A stretch of DNA of 64,000 nucleotides, from the NCBI RefSeq assembly GCF_004794105.1, contig NZ_SRYR01000001.1, positions 1 to 64,000 of the forward strand, given 5' to 3'. The position numbers and the translations under genes are program-made. Source of the DNA: Clostridium sartagoforme (GTDB lineage Bacteria > Bacillota > Clostridia > Clostridiales > Clostridiaceae). Each line of letters opens with the position of its first letter. The first letter of the stretch is position 1. The notes under the pieces are model-generated. The model was not told where the DNA came from, searched no databases, and saw nothing but the letters and a program-made list of their open reading frames with translations. Below, piece after piece: positions 26,592 through 35,696 of the stretch.

Positions 26592-27612
26592 AGATAAGAA
26601 AAATAAAACAATGATGATACTATCATTCGTTGTGGTATTTTTAGTAATATGTATTGGAACTTCCATAGGGAGTTCCAATATTAGCATTATAGATATTATT
26701 TCAATAATATCTCATAAGATATTTAATACTAATTTACTACAAGGAATTGAGGCGAAGGATGTTTCAATTATATGGAGTATAAGATTACCTAGAGTATTAT
26801 TAGCATTTACTGTAGGCGGAGCACTTGCTGCAAGTGGTGCAGTAGTTCAATCTATATTAAAAAATCCATTAGCTTCACCCTATACACTAGGAGTGTCATC
26901 AGGAGCATCACTAGGGGTTGGTTTATTAATAGTATCAGGAATATCTATCCCGTTCCTTGGTAATTTTTCACTACCTTTAGTTGGATTTATATGTAGTTTA
27001 TTAACTATGGTAATTGTAATAGCATTTTCAAGTAAGGTTGATAAAGAACTTTCAAATACAACTATTATATTAACTGGTATGGTATTTTCACTATTCTTTA
27101 ATGCAGCATTAACTACAATAACCGCACTATTTACTAAGAATATTGAAGCTATAACTATGTGGCAAATGGGTTCATTTTCTATGAAAGGTTGGAGTTATTT
27201 AAAAGCTGGAGTTCCATTTTTCTTAGTTGGAATAATTGGAGTTATGGCTTTTGTACGTGAAATGGATGTTTTAACCTTTGGTGAGGAACAAGCAAAATCT
27301 ATAGGAGTTGATGCCGAAAAAGTGAAGAAGTCTTTATTTCTTTTTGTAGCAGTGTTAACTGGAGCAGCGGTAGCGATAAGTGGAACTATAGGATTTGTTG
27401 ATTTAATTGCACCTCATGTGGTAAGAAAGATTTTTGGTTCTAAACATAGTTATGTTATACCTATGTCTGTTGTTTTTGGTGGATGCTTAATGGTTATAAC
27501 TGATTTAATATCTAGGACTATTATAGTTCCTTCAGAGTTACCAGTTGGAGCAGTTACAGCTATGATAGGTGCACCATTTTTTGCATATCTATACTTTAAA
27601 AGATCAAAGTAG
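26578..27612 (+). CDS. btuC: Cobalamin ABC transporter permease (FecCD family)
   Basis: Permease of 344 residues with about ten membrane helices. Family motifs include IWSIRLPRVLLAFTVGGALA near residue 63, NPLASPYTLGVSSGASLG and the late GFVDLIAPHVVRKIFGSKH, which forms the ATPase contact. Forms the homodimeric channel of the BtuCDF importer. The start lies inside btuF, so translation is coupled. Confidence 0.93.
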   Translation: MSINKDKKNKTMMILSFVVVFLVICIGTSIGSSNISIIDIISIISHKIFNTNLLQGIEAKDVSIIWSIRLPRVLLAFTVGGALAASGAVVQSILKNPLASPYTLGVSSGASLGVGLLIVSGISIPFLGNFSLPLVGFICSLLTMVIVIAFSSKVDKELSNTTIILTGMVFSLFFNAALTTITALFTKNIEAITMWQMGSFSMKGWSYLKAGVPFFLVGIIGVMAFVREMDVLTFGEEQAKSIGVDAEKVKKSLFLFVAVLTGAAVAISGTIGFVDLIAPHVVRKIFGSKHSYVIPMSVVFGGCLMVITDLISRTIIVPSELPVGAVTAMIGAPFFAYLYFKRSK

Positions 27613-27620
27613 GTGATTAA

Positions 27621-28376
27621 ATGTTAGAACTTAAAAATATTTTTTGTGGATACAATAATGTAGATGTAGTTAAAGATATAAGCTTTGATGTAAAAAGAGG
27701 AGAAAATATCTGTATAGTAGGACCTAATGGATGTGGTAAAAGTACATTATTAAAGGCTATATCTAATTTAATTTCTTATAAGGGAGATATTATTTTAGAT
27801 GGGAAAAATATAAAGGACTTAAAAAGAAGAGATCTTGCAACTAAGGTTGCATTAATGACGCAAAGTACAAATATATTATTTCCATATAGCATCTATGATA
27901 CTGTAGCTTTAGGAAGATATGCACATTTAAAAGGAGTTTTTTCAAAGTTAAGTAAAGAGGACAAAGAAATAATACATAATAGTTTGGAAATGGTAGGGCT
28001 TTATGATATTAAAGATAAGCTTATAAGTGAGCTTTCAGGGGGACAACTACAAAGGGTTTTTCTAGCAAGAGCCTTTGCGCAATCGCCTGAAGTAATACTT
28101 CTAGATGAACCGACTAATCATTTAGACTTAAGATATCAAATAGAAATACTACATTACTTAAAAAAATGGGCAAAAGATAATAATAAAATAGTAGTTGCAG
28201 TTCTTCATGACTTAAACTTAGTTCAAAGTTTTGGAGAAAGAGCTTTAATGCTTAAAGAAGGTAAGGTAGTTAATGTTGGAGTTACAAGAGAGGTTTTAAA
28301 TAGCAAAGATTTAGAAGAAGTATATGGTATAGATATTAAAGAATTTATGGTTACTACTTTAGAAAAGTGGAAGTAA
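27621..28376 (+). CDS. btuD: Cobalamin ABC transporter ATP-binding protein
   Basis: ABC ATPase of 251 residues. Walker A is GPNGCGKST (near 35-43), the Q-loop MTQ is near 84, the signature is LSGGQLQRV, Walker B is VILLDEP and the switch His is in AVLHDLN. Powers the BtuC permease. It is 8 bases after btuC with an AGGTGA site. Confidence 0.94.
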   Translation: MLELKNIFCGYNNVDVVKDISFDVKRGENICIVGPNGCGKSTLLKAISNLISYKGDIILDGKNIKDLKRRDLATKVALMTQSTNILFPYSIYDTVALGRYAHLKGVFSKLSKEDKEIIHNSLEMVGLYDIKDKLISELSGGQLQRVFLARAFAQSPEVILLDEPTNHLDLRYQIEILHYLKKWAKDNNKIVVAVLHDLNLVQSFGERALMLKEGKVVNVGVTREVLNSKDLEEVYGIDIKEFMVTTLEKWK

Positions 28377-28391
28377 AAAGGAGGAATGAAG

Positions 28392-29057
28392 ATGAGTAAA
28401 AAATTTGTAATGTCATATAGCTGTGGAAAAGATAGTACATTAGCATTATATAGAATGATAAAAGAAGGTCATAAACCTGTAGCATTACTTATTACTGTTG
28501 ATAAGAAAGTCCTTAGATCATGGTTTCATGGAGTGCCTGAAGAATTATTAAATATGGTTTCAAAATCATTAGATATTCCTTTATTATTAGTAAAATGTGA
28601 AGGAGAAGAATATAAAGATGCCTTTCATAAAGCATTATTAAAAGCTCGTGATGAACTTGGAGCTGAAGCTTGTGTTTTTGGAGATATAGACTTAGAAGCA
28701 CATAGAGTTTGGTGTACTGACAGATGTGATTATGCAGGAATTGAAGCTATATTCCCACTATGGCAGGAATCAAGAGAAGGTTTAACTTATGAATTTATTG
28801 ATACTGGATTTAAAACAGTAATAAAAAATGTAAGATTAGATGTTTTATCAACTGATTTTCTAGGAAAGCAATTAACTAGGGAAGTAGTAAAGGATATAGT
28901 TAAAGCAGGTTCAGATCCGTGTGGAGAAAATGGTGAATACCATACCTTTGCTTTTGATGGTCCACTTTTTACTTTTCCAATTAATTTCAAGGAAAATGGA
29001 ATAATAACAAATGAAAAATATGGATTTTTAGATATTGTAGGTGTAGTTAATGAGTAA
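28392..29057 (+). CDS. DUF71/ATP-PPase family protein, B12-salvage subgroup
   Basis: N-type ATP pyrophosphatase of about 221 residues with the PP-loop SYSCGKDST at residues 8-16. It belongs to COG2102, whose eukaryotic member Dph6 makes diphthamide. Bacteria lack diphthamide, and published comparative genomics predicts that a bacterial branch acts in B12 salvage. Placement here between btuD and cobQ, behind a B12 riboswitch, matches that branch. A conserved [15 protein letters not shown] motif closes the domain. The likely reaction is an ATP-dependent amide or ester step on a corrinoid side chain, which is inference. The second ATG (28392) fits the AGGAGG site better than 28386. Overlaps cobQ by 8 bases. 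Confidence 0.82.
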   Translation: MSKKFVMSYSCGKDSTLALYRMIKEGHKPVALLITVDKKVLRSWFHGVPEELLNMVSKSLDIPLLLVKCEGEEYKDAFHKALLKARDELGAEACVFGDIDLEAHRVWCTDRCDYAGIEAIFPLWQESREGLTYEFIDTGFKTVIKNVRLDVLSTDFLGKQLTREVVKDIVKAGSDPCGENGEYHTFAFDGPLFTFPINFKENGIITNEKYGFLDIVGVVNE

Positions 29058-30540
29058 GAGTATTATGCTGCTTGGAACTGCTTCATCTGTTGGTAAAAGT
29101 ACAATAGCTGCAGCTTTTTGTAGATATTTTAAAAATAAGGGATTAAAAGTTGCACCCTTTAAGGCTTTAAATATTTCTTTAAATTCCTATGTAACTAAAG
29201 ATGGGCTTGAAATGGGAAGAGCTCAAGTAGTTCAAGCAGAAGCATGTGAAATAGATCCAGAAGCTTGGATGAACCCTGTATTACTTAAACCAAGTGGTAA
29301 CAATAAGACTCAAGTTATAGTTAATGGAAGAGTTAAATGTAATATGGATGCTTACAAGTATAAGGATTTAAATAGGGAGTTAAAAGAAGTAGTTAAGGAT
29401 ATATATTATAAGGAAGGAAAGAACTTTGATTTAATTGTTTTAGAAGGTTCTGGCAGCTGTGCTGAGATTAATTTAAGAGACAATGATATTGCTAATATGT
29501 CTATGGCTGAAGCAAGTAATTCTCCTGTTATCTTAGTAGCAGATATAGATAGGGGAGGAGTCTTTGCTTCTATAGTAGGAACTATAATGCTACTTGAAGA
29601 AAAAGAAAGAAGTAGAGTAAAAGGCGTAATAATAAATAAGTTTAGAGGAAATATTGAAAGCTTTAAGCCAGCTATGAAGCAGCTAGAAGATATAATCAAT
29701 ATACCTGTTTTAGGGGTTATGCCCTACTTTGATATCCATATAGAAGATGAAGATAGTGTTACAGAAAGATTTAATGGAAGTAAGAATAAAGAAGCCATAA
29801 TAGATATAGCTGTTATTAAGCTTGCATCCATGTCCAACTTTACAGATTTTAATGCTTTAAGTAGATTAAAGACTATAAATTTAAGGTATGTAGAAGAAGT
29901 AACTGAGATAGGTTCGCCAGATTTAATTATATTACCTGGAAGTAAGAATACTATTCATGATTTAAAGATAATTAAGGAAAAAGGAATATTTAATAAAATT
30001 ATAGAATTAGAGCAAAAGGGAACTCTAGTATTTGGTATCTGTGGTGGATATCAAATGCTTGGTAAATTTATAGAAGATCCTTTATTTATTGAAGGAGAGA
30101 ATAAAAGTGAAGAAGGATTTAAGTTTTTAAATACTAAAACATCTTTTATTAAAGAAAAAAGAACAAAGCAGGTTAAAGGAATAGCCTCCTGCAATAATAT
30201 AATTAATTACAATGATATAGAGGTTCAAGGATATGAAATTCACAATGGTGTAACGTCTATTGAGGGTAATGAGATACCTTTTATTATCCTAGATACCGGA
30301 GAAGTTGCAGGTTTAGTAAATGATAAAGGAACTGTATTAGGAACATATCTCCATGGAATATTTGATAATGAAGAGTTTTTAAGAGAAATTTTAAAATACT
30401 TATTATCTAAAAAGAATATTAATAATATAGAAGAGGAGATAATTTCCTATAAAGAGTATAAATTAAGAGAGTTAGATAAGTTATCTAATCTACTTAAAGA
30501 AAACATTGATATGGAAAAAGTAGAGGAAATAATAAAGTAA
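29050..30540 (+). CDS. cobQ: Cobyric acid synthase
   Basis: Glutamine-dependent amidotransferase of 496 residues that amidates four corrin side chains. The N-terminal ATPase domain begins [12 protein letters not shown] (P-loop at residues 8-18). The class I glutaminase domain follows, with nucleophile Cys in [11 protein letters not shown] and His in [10 protein letters not shown]. The window lacks the genes that would build its usual substrate, so it may act on scavenged, partly amidated corrinoids. Last gene of the riboswitch operon. Confidence 0.94.
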   Translation: MSKSIMLLGTASSVGKSTIAAAFCRYFKNKGLKVAPFKALNISLNSYVTKDGLEMGRAQVVQAEACEIDPEAWMNPVLLKPSGNNKTQVIVNGRVKCNMDAYKYKDLNRELKEVVKDIYYKEGKNFDLIVLEGSGSCAEINLRDNDIANMSMAEASNSPVILVADIDRGGVFASIVGTIMLLEEKERSRVKGVIINKFRGNIESFKPAMKQLEDIINIPVLGVMPYFDIHIEDEDSVTERFNGSKNKEAIIDIAVIKLASMSNFTDFNALSRLKTINLRYVEEVTEIGSPDLIILPGSKNTIHDLKIIKEKGIFNKIIELEQKGTLVFGICGGYQMLGKFIEDPLFIEGENKSEEGFKFLNTKTSFIKEKRTKQVKGIASCNNIINYNDIEVQGYEIHNGVTSIEGNEIPFIILDTGEVAGLVNDKGTVLGTYLHGIFDNEEFLREILKYLLSKKNINNIEEEIISYKEYKLRELDKLSNLLKENIDMEKVEEIIK

Positions 30541-30554
30541 GCTTAGAAGAACTA

Positions 30555-30625
30555 ATCCAGTCCTGCAGCAGTGCTTAACTCCCACTTTGAGAAGATAGGA
30601 GTATTATTTATGGTGACTATTGGAT
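30555..30625 (+). other. Possible multi-stem structured RNA after cobQ
   Basis: A closing stem (ATCCA 30555-30559 with TGGAT 30621-30625, plus GTC/GAC) encloses a CTGC/GCAG element (30563-30571) and an ACTCC/GGAGT hairpin (30578-30582 with 30598-30602). It lies in the cobQ-PAP2 spacer. No Rfam family is recognised by eye. Confidence 0.35.
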
Positions 30626-30748
30626 AAATATCTAAAGATTCTCTTATAAATATCTTAATAATAACATAATGGTATAGCAATTTATTTCCTATTAAGTAAA
30701 ATATAAATATACAGATTATATTTACCAGATTGGCTGGAGGGATTTATA

Positions 30749-31456
30749 TTGAGTAATATTGTTAAGAACTTTATTTTTAAATATAACTTACAAGATGTAA
30801 AATGGATGGACTTAACTTGGTTATTAGTCATGCCAATAATTAATATAAACTATTTATTGGCTGGATATTTAGCCGAAAGTGGGACTAGCCTTGCTTTAGA
30901 ATTAGATAAAGAAATACCTTTCATATCAGTATTTGTTTTCCCTTATGTTTATTGGTATATTTTTATTTTATTAGGTCTAGTTTTTATTTTATCTAAAGAT
31001 AGAGAGAGGTATGGAAGAACTTTATTAGCAATATATGTTGCTATGTGTATTTGTTATTTATTTTATTACTTTTACCCAGTAGAGATATCAAGACCAGTAA
31101 TTGCAAATACTACTATTCCAAATAGGTTAGTTAATATAATTTATGAAAATGATAGGCCTCTTAACTGTTTCCCATCAATTCATGTTTTAAACACTTATAT
31201 AATTATGCGTTTTACTAAATTAAAAGATAATAAATCATGGTTTTGGTATACAAATATTAGTGGAATATTGATAATGCTATCTACTTTATTTATTAAACAA
31301 CACTTTATTTTAGATGGGGTTATGGCTATAGCCTTAGGGGAAGTAGTAGTACTAATAATAAATAAAATAGAGGGTAAGTATATTAAGCAGATATTAGAGT
31401 TACCATATAAAGCTATTGATAAGATAAAAAAAGGACGAGATATTACTATTAGTTAA
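30749..31456 (+). CDS. PAP2-family membrane phosphatase
   Basis: Membrane protein of 235 residues with about six helices. The PAP2 lipid-phosphatase motifs are reduced but readable: CFPSIHVLNT (PSxH, near 143) and KQHFILDG (second His and Asp, near 185). The family dephosphorylates phosphatidic acid, undecaprenyl diphosphate or inositol phospholipids. The first motif (K-x6-RP) is weak (SRPVIANTT). Translation starts at TTG behind CTGGAGGGA. It stands alone. Confidence 0.82.
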   Translation: MSNIVKNFIFKYNLQDVKWMDLTWLLVMPIININYLLAGYLAESGTSLALELDKEIPFISVFVFPYVYWYIFILLGLVFILSKDRERYGRTLLAIYVAMCICYLFYYFYPVEISRPVIANTTIPNRLVNIIYENDRPLNCFPSIHVLNTYIIMRFTKLKDNKSWFWYTNISGILIMLSTLFIKQHFILDGVMAIALGEVVVLIINKIEGKYIKQILELPYKAIDKIKKGRDITIS

Positions 31457-31550
31457 AGAAATATACTGGAGTTTTTCTATTTATTATTGTGATATACCAG
31501 AATCTTTACTATTTGTTCACAAAAAAGAAATAAATTTTTCTTGAAAACTA

Positions 31551-31579
31551 TTTACAACTAATAATAATTATTATATAAT
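31551..31579 (+). promoter_or_regulatory. Rubrerythrin promoter with PerR-like box in the spacer
   Basis: The -35 is TTTACA (31551-31556), the spacer is 17 bp and the -10 is TATAAT (31574-31579). The spacer contains TAATAATAATTATTA (31559-31573), matching 13 of 15 positions of the PerR consensus TTATAATNATTATAA. Repressor bound there would block RNA polymerase directly. Confidence 0.65.
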
Positions 31580-31635
31580 AAAAACATCGAAAAAATAAAT
31601 TATATAATAAATGTGGAAATTAGGAGGAGTTTAAA

Positions 31636-32184
31636 ATGAAGAAATTTGTTTGTACAGTATGTGGATACGTTCATGAAGGGGATATGCCACCAGCACAATG
31701 TCCAGTATGTAAAGTAGGAGCTGATAAGTTTGTTGAGCAATCAGCAGATTTAGCATGGGCTGATGAACATAGAGTAGGAGTTGCTAAGGATGTAGATCCA
31801 AGAATTATGGAAGGATTACAAGCTAACTTTATTGGAGAATGTACAGAAGTTGGAATGTACTTAGCAATGTCAAGACAAGCTGATAGAGAAGGATTCCCAG
31901 AAGTTGCAGAAGCTTATAAGAGAATAGCATTTGAAGAAGCAGAACATGCTGCTAAGTTTGCTGAACTTATAGGAGAAGTTGTTGTTGCTGATACAAAAGC
32001 TAACTTACAAGCTAGAGTTGATGCAGAGCACGGAGCTTGCCAAGGTAAAAAAGATTTAGCTACATTAGCTAAGGAATTAAACTTAGATGCAGTACATGAT
32101 ACAGTTCATGAAATGTGTAAAGATGAAGCTAGACATGGACAAGCATTCAAGGGATTATTAGATAGATATTTCGGACAAAACTAG
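31636..32184 (+). CDS. Reverse rubrerythrin (peroxide/oxygen defence)
   Basis: Non-heme iron peroxidase of 182 residues with domains swapped relative to classical rubrerythrin. The rubredoxin Cys4 iron site comes first (CTVCGY and CPVCKVG, residues 6-28), then a ferritin-like diiron four-helix bundle with E/ExxH motifs ([28 protein letters not shown]). In Clostridium acetobutylicum such proteins reduce peroxide and oxygen using NADH-rubredoxin reductase and are PerR-controlled; the promoter here carries a PerR-like box. RBS AGGAGG. Highly codon-biased, so probably strongly expressed. Confidence 0.93.
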   Translation: MKKFVCTVCGYVHEGDMPPAQCPVCKVGADKFVEQSADLAWADEHRVGVAKDVDPRIMEGLQANFIGECTEVGMYLAMSRQADREGFPEVAEAYKRIAFEEAEHAAKFAELIGEVVVADTKANLQARVDAEHGACQGKKDLATLAKELNLDAVHDTVHEMCKDEARHGQAFKGLLDRYFGQN

Positions 32185-32198
32185 AATTTATATAATAA

Positions 32199-32234
32199 AA
32201 AAGACTTAGCACAATTGTGCTAAGTCTTTTTTAT
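32199..32234. terminator. Strong bidirectional terminator
   Basis: A perfect 14-bp palindrome (32199-32212 with 32217-32230, loop AATT) with A and T runs on either side lies between convergent genes. Confidence 0.9.
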
Positions 32235-32248
32235 TTAAAAGTATAATT

Positions 32249-32722
32249 TTAAAGTGTTTCATCTATTAACTTATTTTTTGAATCAATACTTTTATCTATT
32301 AAAATATTATAAGACAATCCTAATAAAATTAATAATCCACCAATTAATTTCCCCATAGAAACTGTGTTATAAGAGTAATAATCTATTAAAATACCAATAG
32401 AGAGTTGTCCCAAGAAAACTATCAATGATAAATAAAATGATGATACCTTTGGAGTTGTATAATTTGATAGCATAACAACTAAAATTCCTATTCCTCCTCC
32501 TAAATATGCATAAAATGGTATATTTGAATAGGATTCAGGGTTAATATTTATATAGTCTTTAGTTATTATAAAGAGTAAGAAGGCTGATATTAATCCAGTT
32601 ACATAATTTATAAATGTTCCTTGGAAGGTGCCTATTTCTTCTGCTATTCTTGAGTTGTAAATTCTTGATATCACAACTGATACACCAGCCATTATTGCTA
32701 ATAAAACGTAAAAATAAAACAT
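32249..32722 (-). CDS. DUF606 (YdcZ) half-size transporter, subunit B
   Basis: Membrane protein of 157 residues with five hydrophobic helices, of the DMT-superfamily DUF606/YdcZ type (GTFQGTFINYVTGLISAFLL is characteristic). It would work as one half of a dimeric small-molecule exporter or importer with the neighbouring DUF606 protein. Substrate unknown. The start follows AGGAGG and lies 11 bases after the partner gene. A polar C-terminal tail (KSIDSKNKLIDE) follows the last helix. Confidence 0.8.
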   Translation of the reverse strand: MFYFYVLLAIMAGVSVVISRIYNSRIAEEIGTFQGTFINYVTGLISAFLLFIITKDYININPESYSNIPFYAYLGGGIGILVVMLSNYTTPKVSSFYLSLIVFLGQLSIGILIDYYSYNTVSMGKLIGGLLILLGLSYNILIDKSIDSKNKLIDETL

Positions 32723-32733
32723 AAATCCTCCTT

Positions 32734-33156
32734 TTAATAAATAGCCATGACAACTATTCCTAAGATTATTAAAGATAATCCAAATATTTTTTTCTTCTGG
32801 AAGGGAACCTTTTTCATTTTCATTAGTCCAAAGCTATCTATAAGAAGTGATGAGAGAGTTTGCCCAAGAAGACCAAGGGATATTGTTAAAGATGCGCCTA
32901 TTGCACTAAAACTTAAATTATTGAACAAAACTGTAAAAACTCCTATTATTCCTGCACTATACAAAAATATTGGAATATTTTTAGAAAAGCTAAGTTTATA
33001 TTTTTTTATAATAAGTACTAAAAGTAAGATACTTAACCCAACAATATGAATTAGAAGTGTAGATGAGTAGTTGCCAATATAACTAGATAAAAGGCTATTA
33101 AAACTGATCATCATTGTTATTAAAAACCCAGTAAATAAAGATAAAATATTGTACAT
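32734..33156 (-). CDS. DUF606 (YdcZ) half-size transporter, subunit A
   Basis: Membrane protein of 140 residues with five helices and the DUF606 pattern (NSLLSSYIGNYSSTLLIHIVG). First gene of a two-gene operon, behind GGAGG. Two adjacent small DMT genes suggest an obligate heterodimer with opposite topologies. The operon is divergent from a Crp/Fnr-type regulator, which likely controls it. Confidence 0.8.
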   Translation of the reverse strand: MYNILSLFTGFLITMMISFNSLLSSYIGNYSSTLLIHIVGLSILLLVLIIKKYKLSFSKNIPIFLYSAGIIGVFTVLFNNLSFSAIGASLTISLGLLGQTLSSLLIDSFGLMKMKKVPFQKKKIFGLSLIILGIVVMAIY

Positions 33157-33272
33157 ATAATTCCTCCATAATCTTTTAAAAACAATTTATCATAAATAAA
33201 TGAAATTCTATTAGGACATATGTCATAATAGGAAGAGGTAATAAAACTATCAAGAGATTTTTAGGAGTAGAT

Positions 33273-33959
33273 ATGTATAAAGTTAAGGATTTAGATTTAT
33301 TAAATAAATATATTAATACTCATAATATAGATAATTTGTTTAGTAGCAATATTAAAGAAAATATAGAGTTATTATTTTTTGATAAAAGAGAACTTATAAT
33401 TCAAGAGGGGGAGGAAATAACCCATCTAATGTTCTTTGTTGAAGGTAAAGCTAAGGTTTATATGACACTTAAAAATGGTAGGTTGTTATTGTTAGATTTC
33501 TATAAGGAGTTAGATACCCTTGGAGATATGGAGTTAATTACTAATGATATAGCTGCTTGCAATGTAGAATCAATTGAATCATGTGTTTGCTTAGGAATAC
33601 CAGTGAAATTTTTAAAAAATAATTATGATAAAGATATAAAGTTATTAAATTTCTTATGTAATTCCTTAGGGGAAAAGCTTAAGAGATCTTCTAAAAATTC
33701 AACTATTAATTTACTGTATCCTTTGGAAAATAGATTGGCAAGTTATATTATTTCTATTGGTGTCAATAAATATGATAAAGAGTTTAGATTTGATGAAACT
33801 CTTACTATTATTTCAGAACTTTTAGGTGCAAGCTATAGACACTTACATAGAACATTAAATAAGTTATGTGAAAAGGGGATTCTTTTTAGAAAGGAAGATT
33901 CATACTTAATAGTAGATTATAATAAGTTAGAAGAGTTAGCAGCAGATATATATAGGTAA
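33273..33959 (+). CDS. Crp/Fnr-family transcriptional regulator
   Basis: Regulator of 228 residues with an N-terminal cyclic-nucleotide-binding-type beta-barrel (about 20-130) and a C-terminal winged helix-turn-helix (about 150-215, TIISELLGASYRHLHRTLNK). It lacks the Cys cluster of Fnr, and the phosphate-binding cassette is not a clear cAMP match, so the ligand is unknown. The layout resembles YeiL-like regulators. It is divergent from the two DUF606 genes with a 116-base shared spacer, so it is their likely regulator. RBS AGGAG. Confidence 0.87.
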   Translation: MYKVKDLDLLNKYINTHNIDNLFSSNIKENIELLFFDKRELIIQEGEEITHLMFFVEGKAKVYMTLKNGRLLLLDFYKELDTLGDMELITNDIAACNVESIESCVCLGIPVKFLKNNYDKDIKLLNFLCNSLGEKLKRSSKNSTINLLYPLENRLASYIISIGVNKYDKEFRFDETLTIISELLGASYRHLHRTLNKLCEKGILFRKEDSYLIVDYNKLEELAADIYR

Positions 33960-34076
33960 ATTAATTAACATAGAATTCATAGAATTTATATATTTAAAAT
34001 TTTTACATATGATATAATTATAAAGGATAAGTTGTAAAAAAATTCTATAGAATGTATTGAAAAGTGAGGTATACAT

Positions 34077-34724
34077 ATGAAAAAGAAGAGAATTATAACT
34101 ATGGTAGCAGCTATGGCTTTAACAGTAGGTTTAGTTGGATGTACTAGTGGAGGCATGAAACTACCAGAGGGAGACGTTAAAATAGTAAATCAAGCAACAC
34201 AAGGTGTAGTGGAACTTTTATTAGAAGCATCTAATTATGGTGGAGATAAGAGCTCAGTAACTTCAGTAGTTTTACCAGTTGACTCGGAGTATGAAGTAAC
34301 TTTATATAAAGAAAAGTATTCAATGGGTGAATTAGTGGAAGAGAAAGAAATAAGTAAATACACTACAGAAACTATTGCTAAGGACTCAATAATGCATATT
34401 ATATTTAATGTTGCAAAACTGAATGATGGAGAAGCTGATAAGTCTATAATATCTATTGCTGAAATAGATAGAGAAAATAGTGAGGATAGCAAAAATCCAT
34501 CTTATAAGGTAAGTAAATTTAATGATGAAGCTATAGATTTTGATTCAAGGACTTTAGTAGATCAATCTGGAAAAGATTTAGATGAAGAGCAAGCCTTAGC
34601 AGCATTCGTTAAATTTAATGAAGATGATAATGAAAAGGCAGCTATTAATTTAGATACTTATAAAGATGAAGTTTCTAAATACAAGGAAGCTACAATCTTC
34701 AAAATTAAAGTAACTAAAAAATAG
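34077..34724 (+). CDS. Lipoprotein of unknown function
   Basis: Protein of 215 residues with a clear lipoprotein signal peptide (lipobox VGLVGC, Cys22) followed by a Ser/Gly linker. The mature part is acidic and beta-rich with no family recognised. It ends in a Lys-rich strand. RBS GTGAGG. It is monocistronic, flanked by regulator and trmB genes that give no functional hint. It is exposed on the outer face of the membrane. Confidence 0.7.
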   Translation: MKKKRIITMVAAMALTVGLVGCTSGGMKLPEGDVKIVNQATQGVVELLLEASNYGGDKSSVTSVVLPVDSEYEVTLYKEKYSMGELVEEKEISKYTTETIAKDSIMHIIFNVAKLNDGEADKSIISIAEIDRENSEDSKNPSYKVSKFNDEAIDFDSRTLVDQSGKDLDEEQALAAFVKFNEDDNEKAAINLDTYKDEVSKYKEATIFKIKVTKK

Positions 34725-34799
34725 TAAGCTATAGAAGCATTAGCTATCGTAAGATAGTCTAATTAAAAATTGATAAATAAAAATGTAGAATTGCTGATG

Positions 34800-34890
34800 T
34801 AATTTATTGAAGCTTACTAAAAATAAGTTAATTTCAAAACTCCTTAGGGAGTTTTTTTCTTTAATTCTTAATTGTCAATTGTGCATCATC
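34800..34890. repeat. Dispersed AT-rich repeat with terminator, copy 3
   Basis: An AAACTCC/GGAGTTT hairpin with a T-run (34837-34857) is followed by TTAATTCTTAATTGTCAATT (34860-34879), the reverse complement of the repeat core at 42450. It is therefore an inverted-orientation copy and also acts as the terminator of the lipoprotein gene. Confidence 0.65.
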
Positions 34891-34975
34891 ACATTCTTGT
34901 TTTTAATTTTATATTTGATATATTTAATATTAATTTGTATAATTGTTATGAATTAAAATAAATGGAGTGAAGAAT

Positions 34976-35629
34976 ATGAGACTAAGAAAAAAGCCATGGG
35001 CTAGACCAGAACTAGAAGCCTGTAATTTCTTTATTATAAATCCAAGTGAAAATAAAGGTAAATGGAGAGAATCTTTTAATAATGATAATCCAATATATCT
35101 AGAGTTAGGCTGTGGAAAGGGTACATTTATAGCTGTTCATGGTTCTGAAAATAAAGATATCAATTATATAGCTATAGATATAAAAGATGAGGTTTTAGTA
35201 TTAGCTAAAAGAAATATAGAAAAAGCTTATAAAGAAAAAGATCAAGAAGTCAACAATTTAAAACTTATGGCTCAAGAAATAGGATTAATAGAAGATGTAT
35301 TTAGCAAAGATGATATTGTTAGCAGAATATATATAAATTTCTGTAATCCTTGGCCAAAGGAAAGACATAAAAAGAGAAGATTAACTTTTACTAAACAATT
35401 AGAAAAGTATAAGACTTTCTTAACTGAAAATGGAGAAATTTATTTTAAGACTGATGATGATAATTTATTTGAAGAATCTTTAGAATATTTTAAAGAGGCA
35501 GGTCTTAACATAGAATATATTACTTATGATTTACATAATAGTGATGTTAAAGGAAATGTAAGAACTGAACATGAAAATATGTTTAGTGAGCAAGGGATAA
35601 AAATTAAATTTTTAATTGCAAGAAAATAG
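34976..35629 (+). CDS. trmB: tRNA (guanine-N7-)-methyltransferase
   Basis: SAM-dependent enzyme of about 217 residues that methylates G46 of tRNAs. It begins [14 protein letters not shown], the standard TrmB start. The SAM-binding motif [11 protein letters not shown] is near 43-53, and the catalytic/tRNA-binding segment [17 protein letters not shown] is near 124-140. A GTG at 34967 is in frame but overlaps the GGAGTG ribosome binding site, so the ATG at 34976 is preferred. Single gene with a convergent terminator. Confidence 0.94.
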   Translation: MRLRKKPWARPELEACNFFIINPSENKGKWRESFNNDNPIYLELGCGKGTFIAVHGSENKDINYIAIDIKDEVLVLAKRNIEKAYKEKDQEVNNLKLMAQEIGLIEDVFSKDDIVSRIYINFCNPWPKERHKKRRLTFTKQLEKYKTFLTENGEIYFKTDDDNLFEESLEYFKEAGLNIEYITYDLHNSDVKGNVRTEHENMFSEQGIKIKFLIARK

Positions 35630-35630
35630 A

Positions 35631-35692
35631 AATGAAGATTGATGATGTGATTTACTACTTTAGTATATTCATCATCAATTTTCATTATATTA
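35631..35692. terminator. Convergent terminator
   Basis: A 17-bp stem with one G-U pair (35631-35647 with 35670-35686) lies between trmB and the oppositely oriented aminotransferase gene. Confidence 0.8.
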
Positions 35693-35696
35693 AACT

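Noticed and set aside
32747..33049. 100-residue plus-strand frame
   Set aside because: It lies antisense inside the DUF606 gene, whose ribosome binding site and family pattern are clear.
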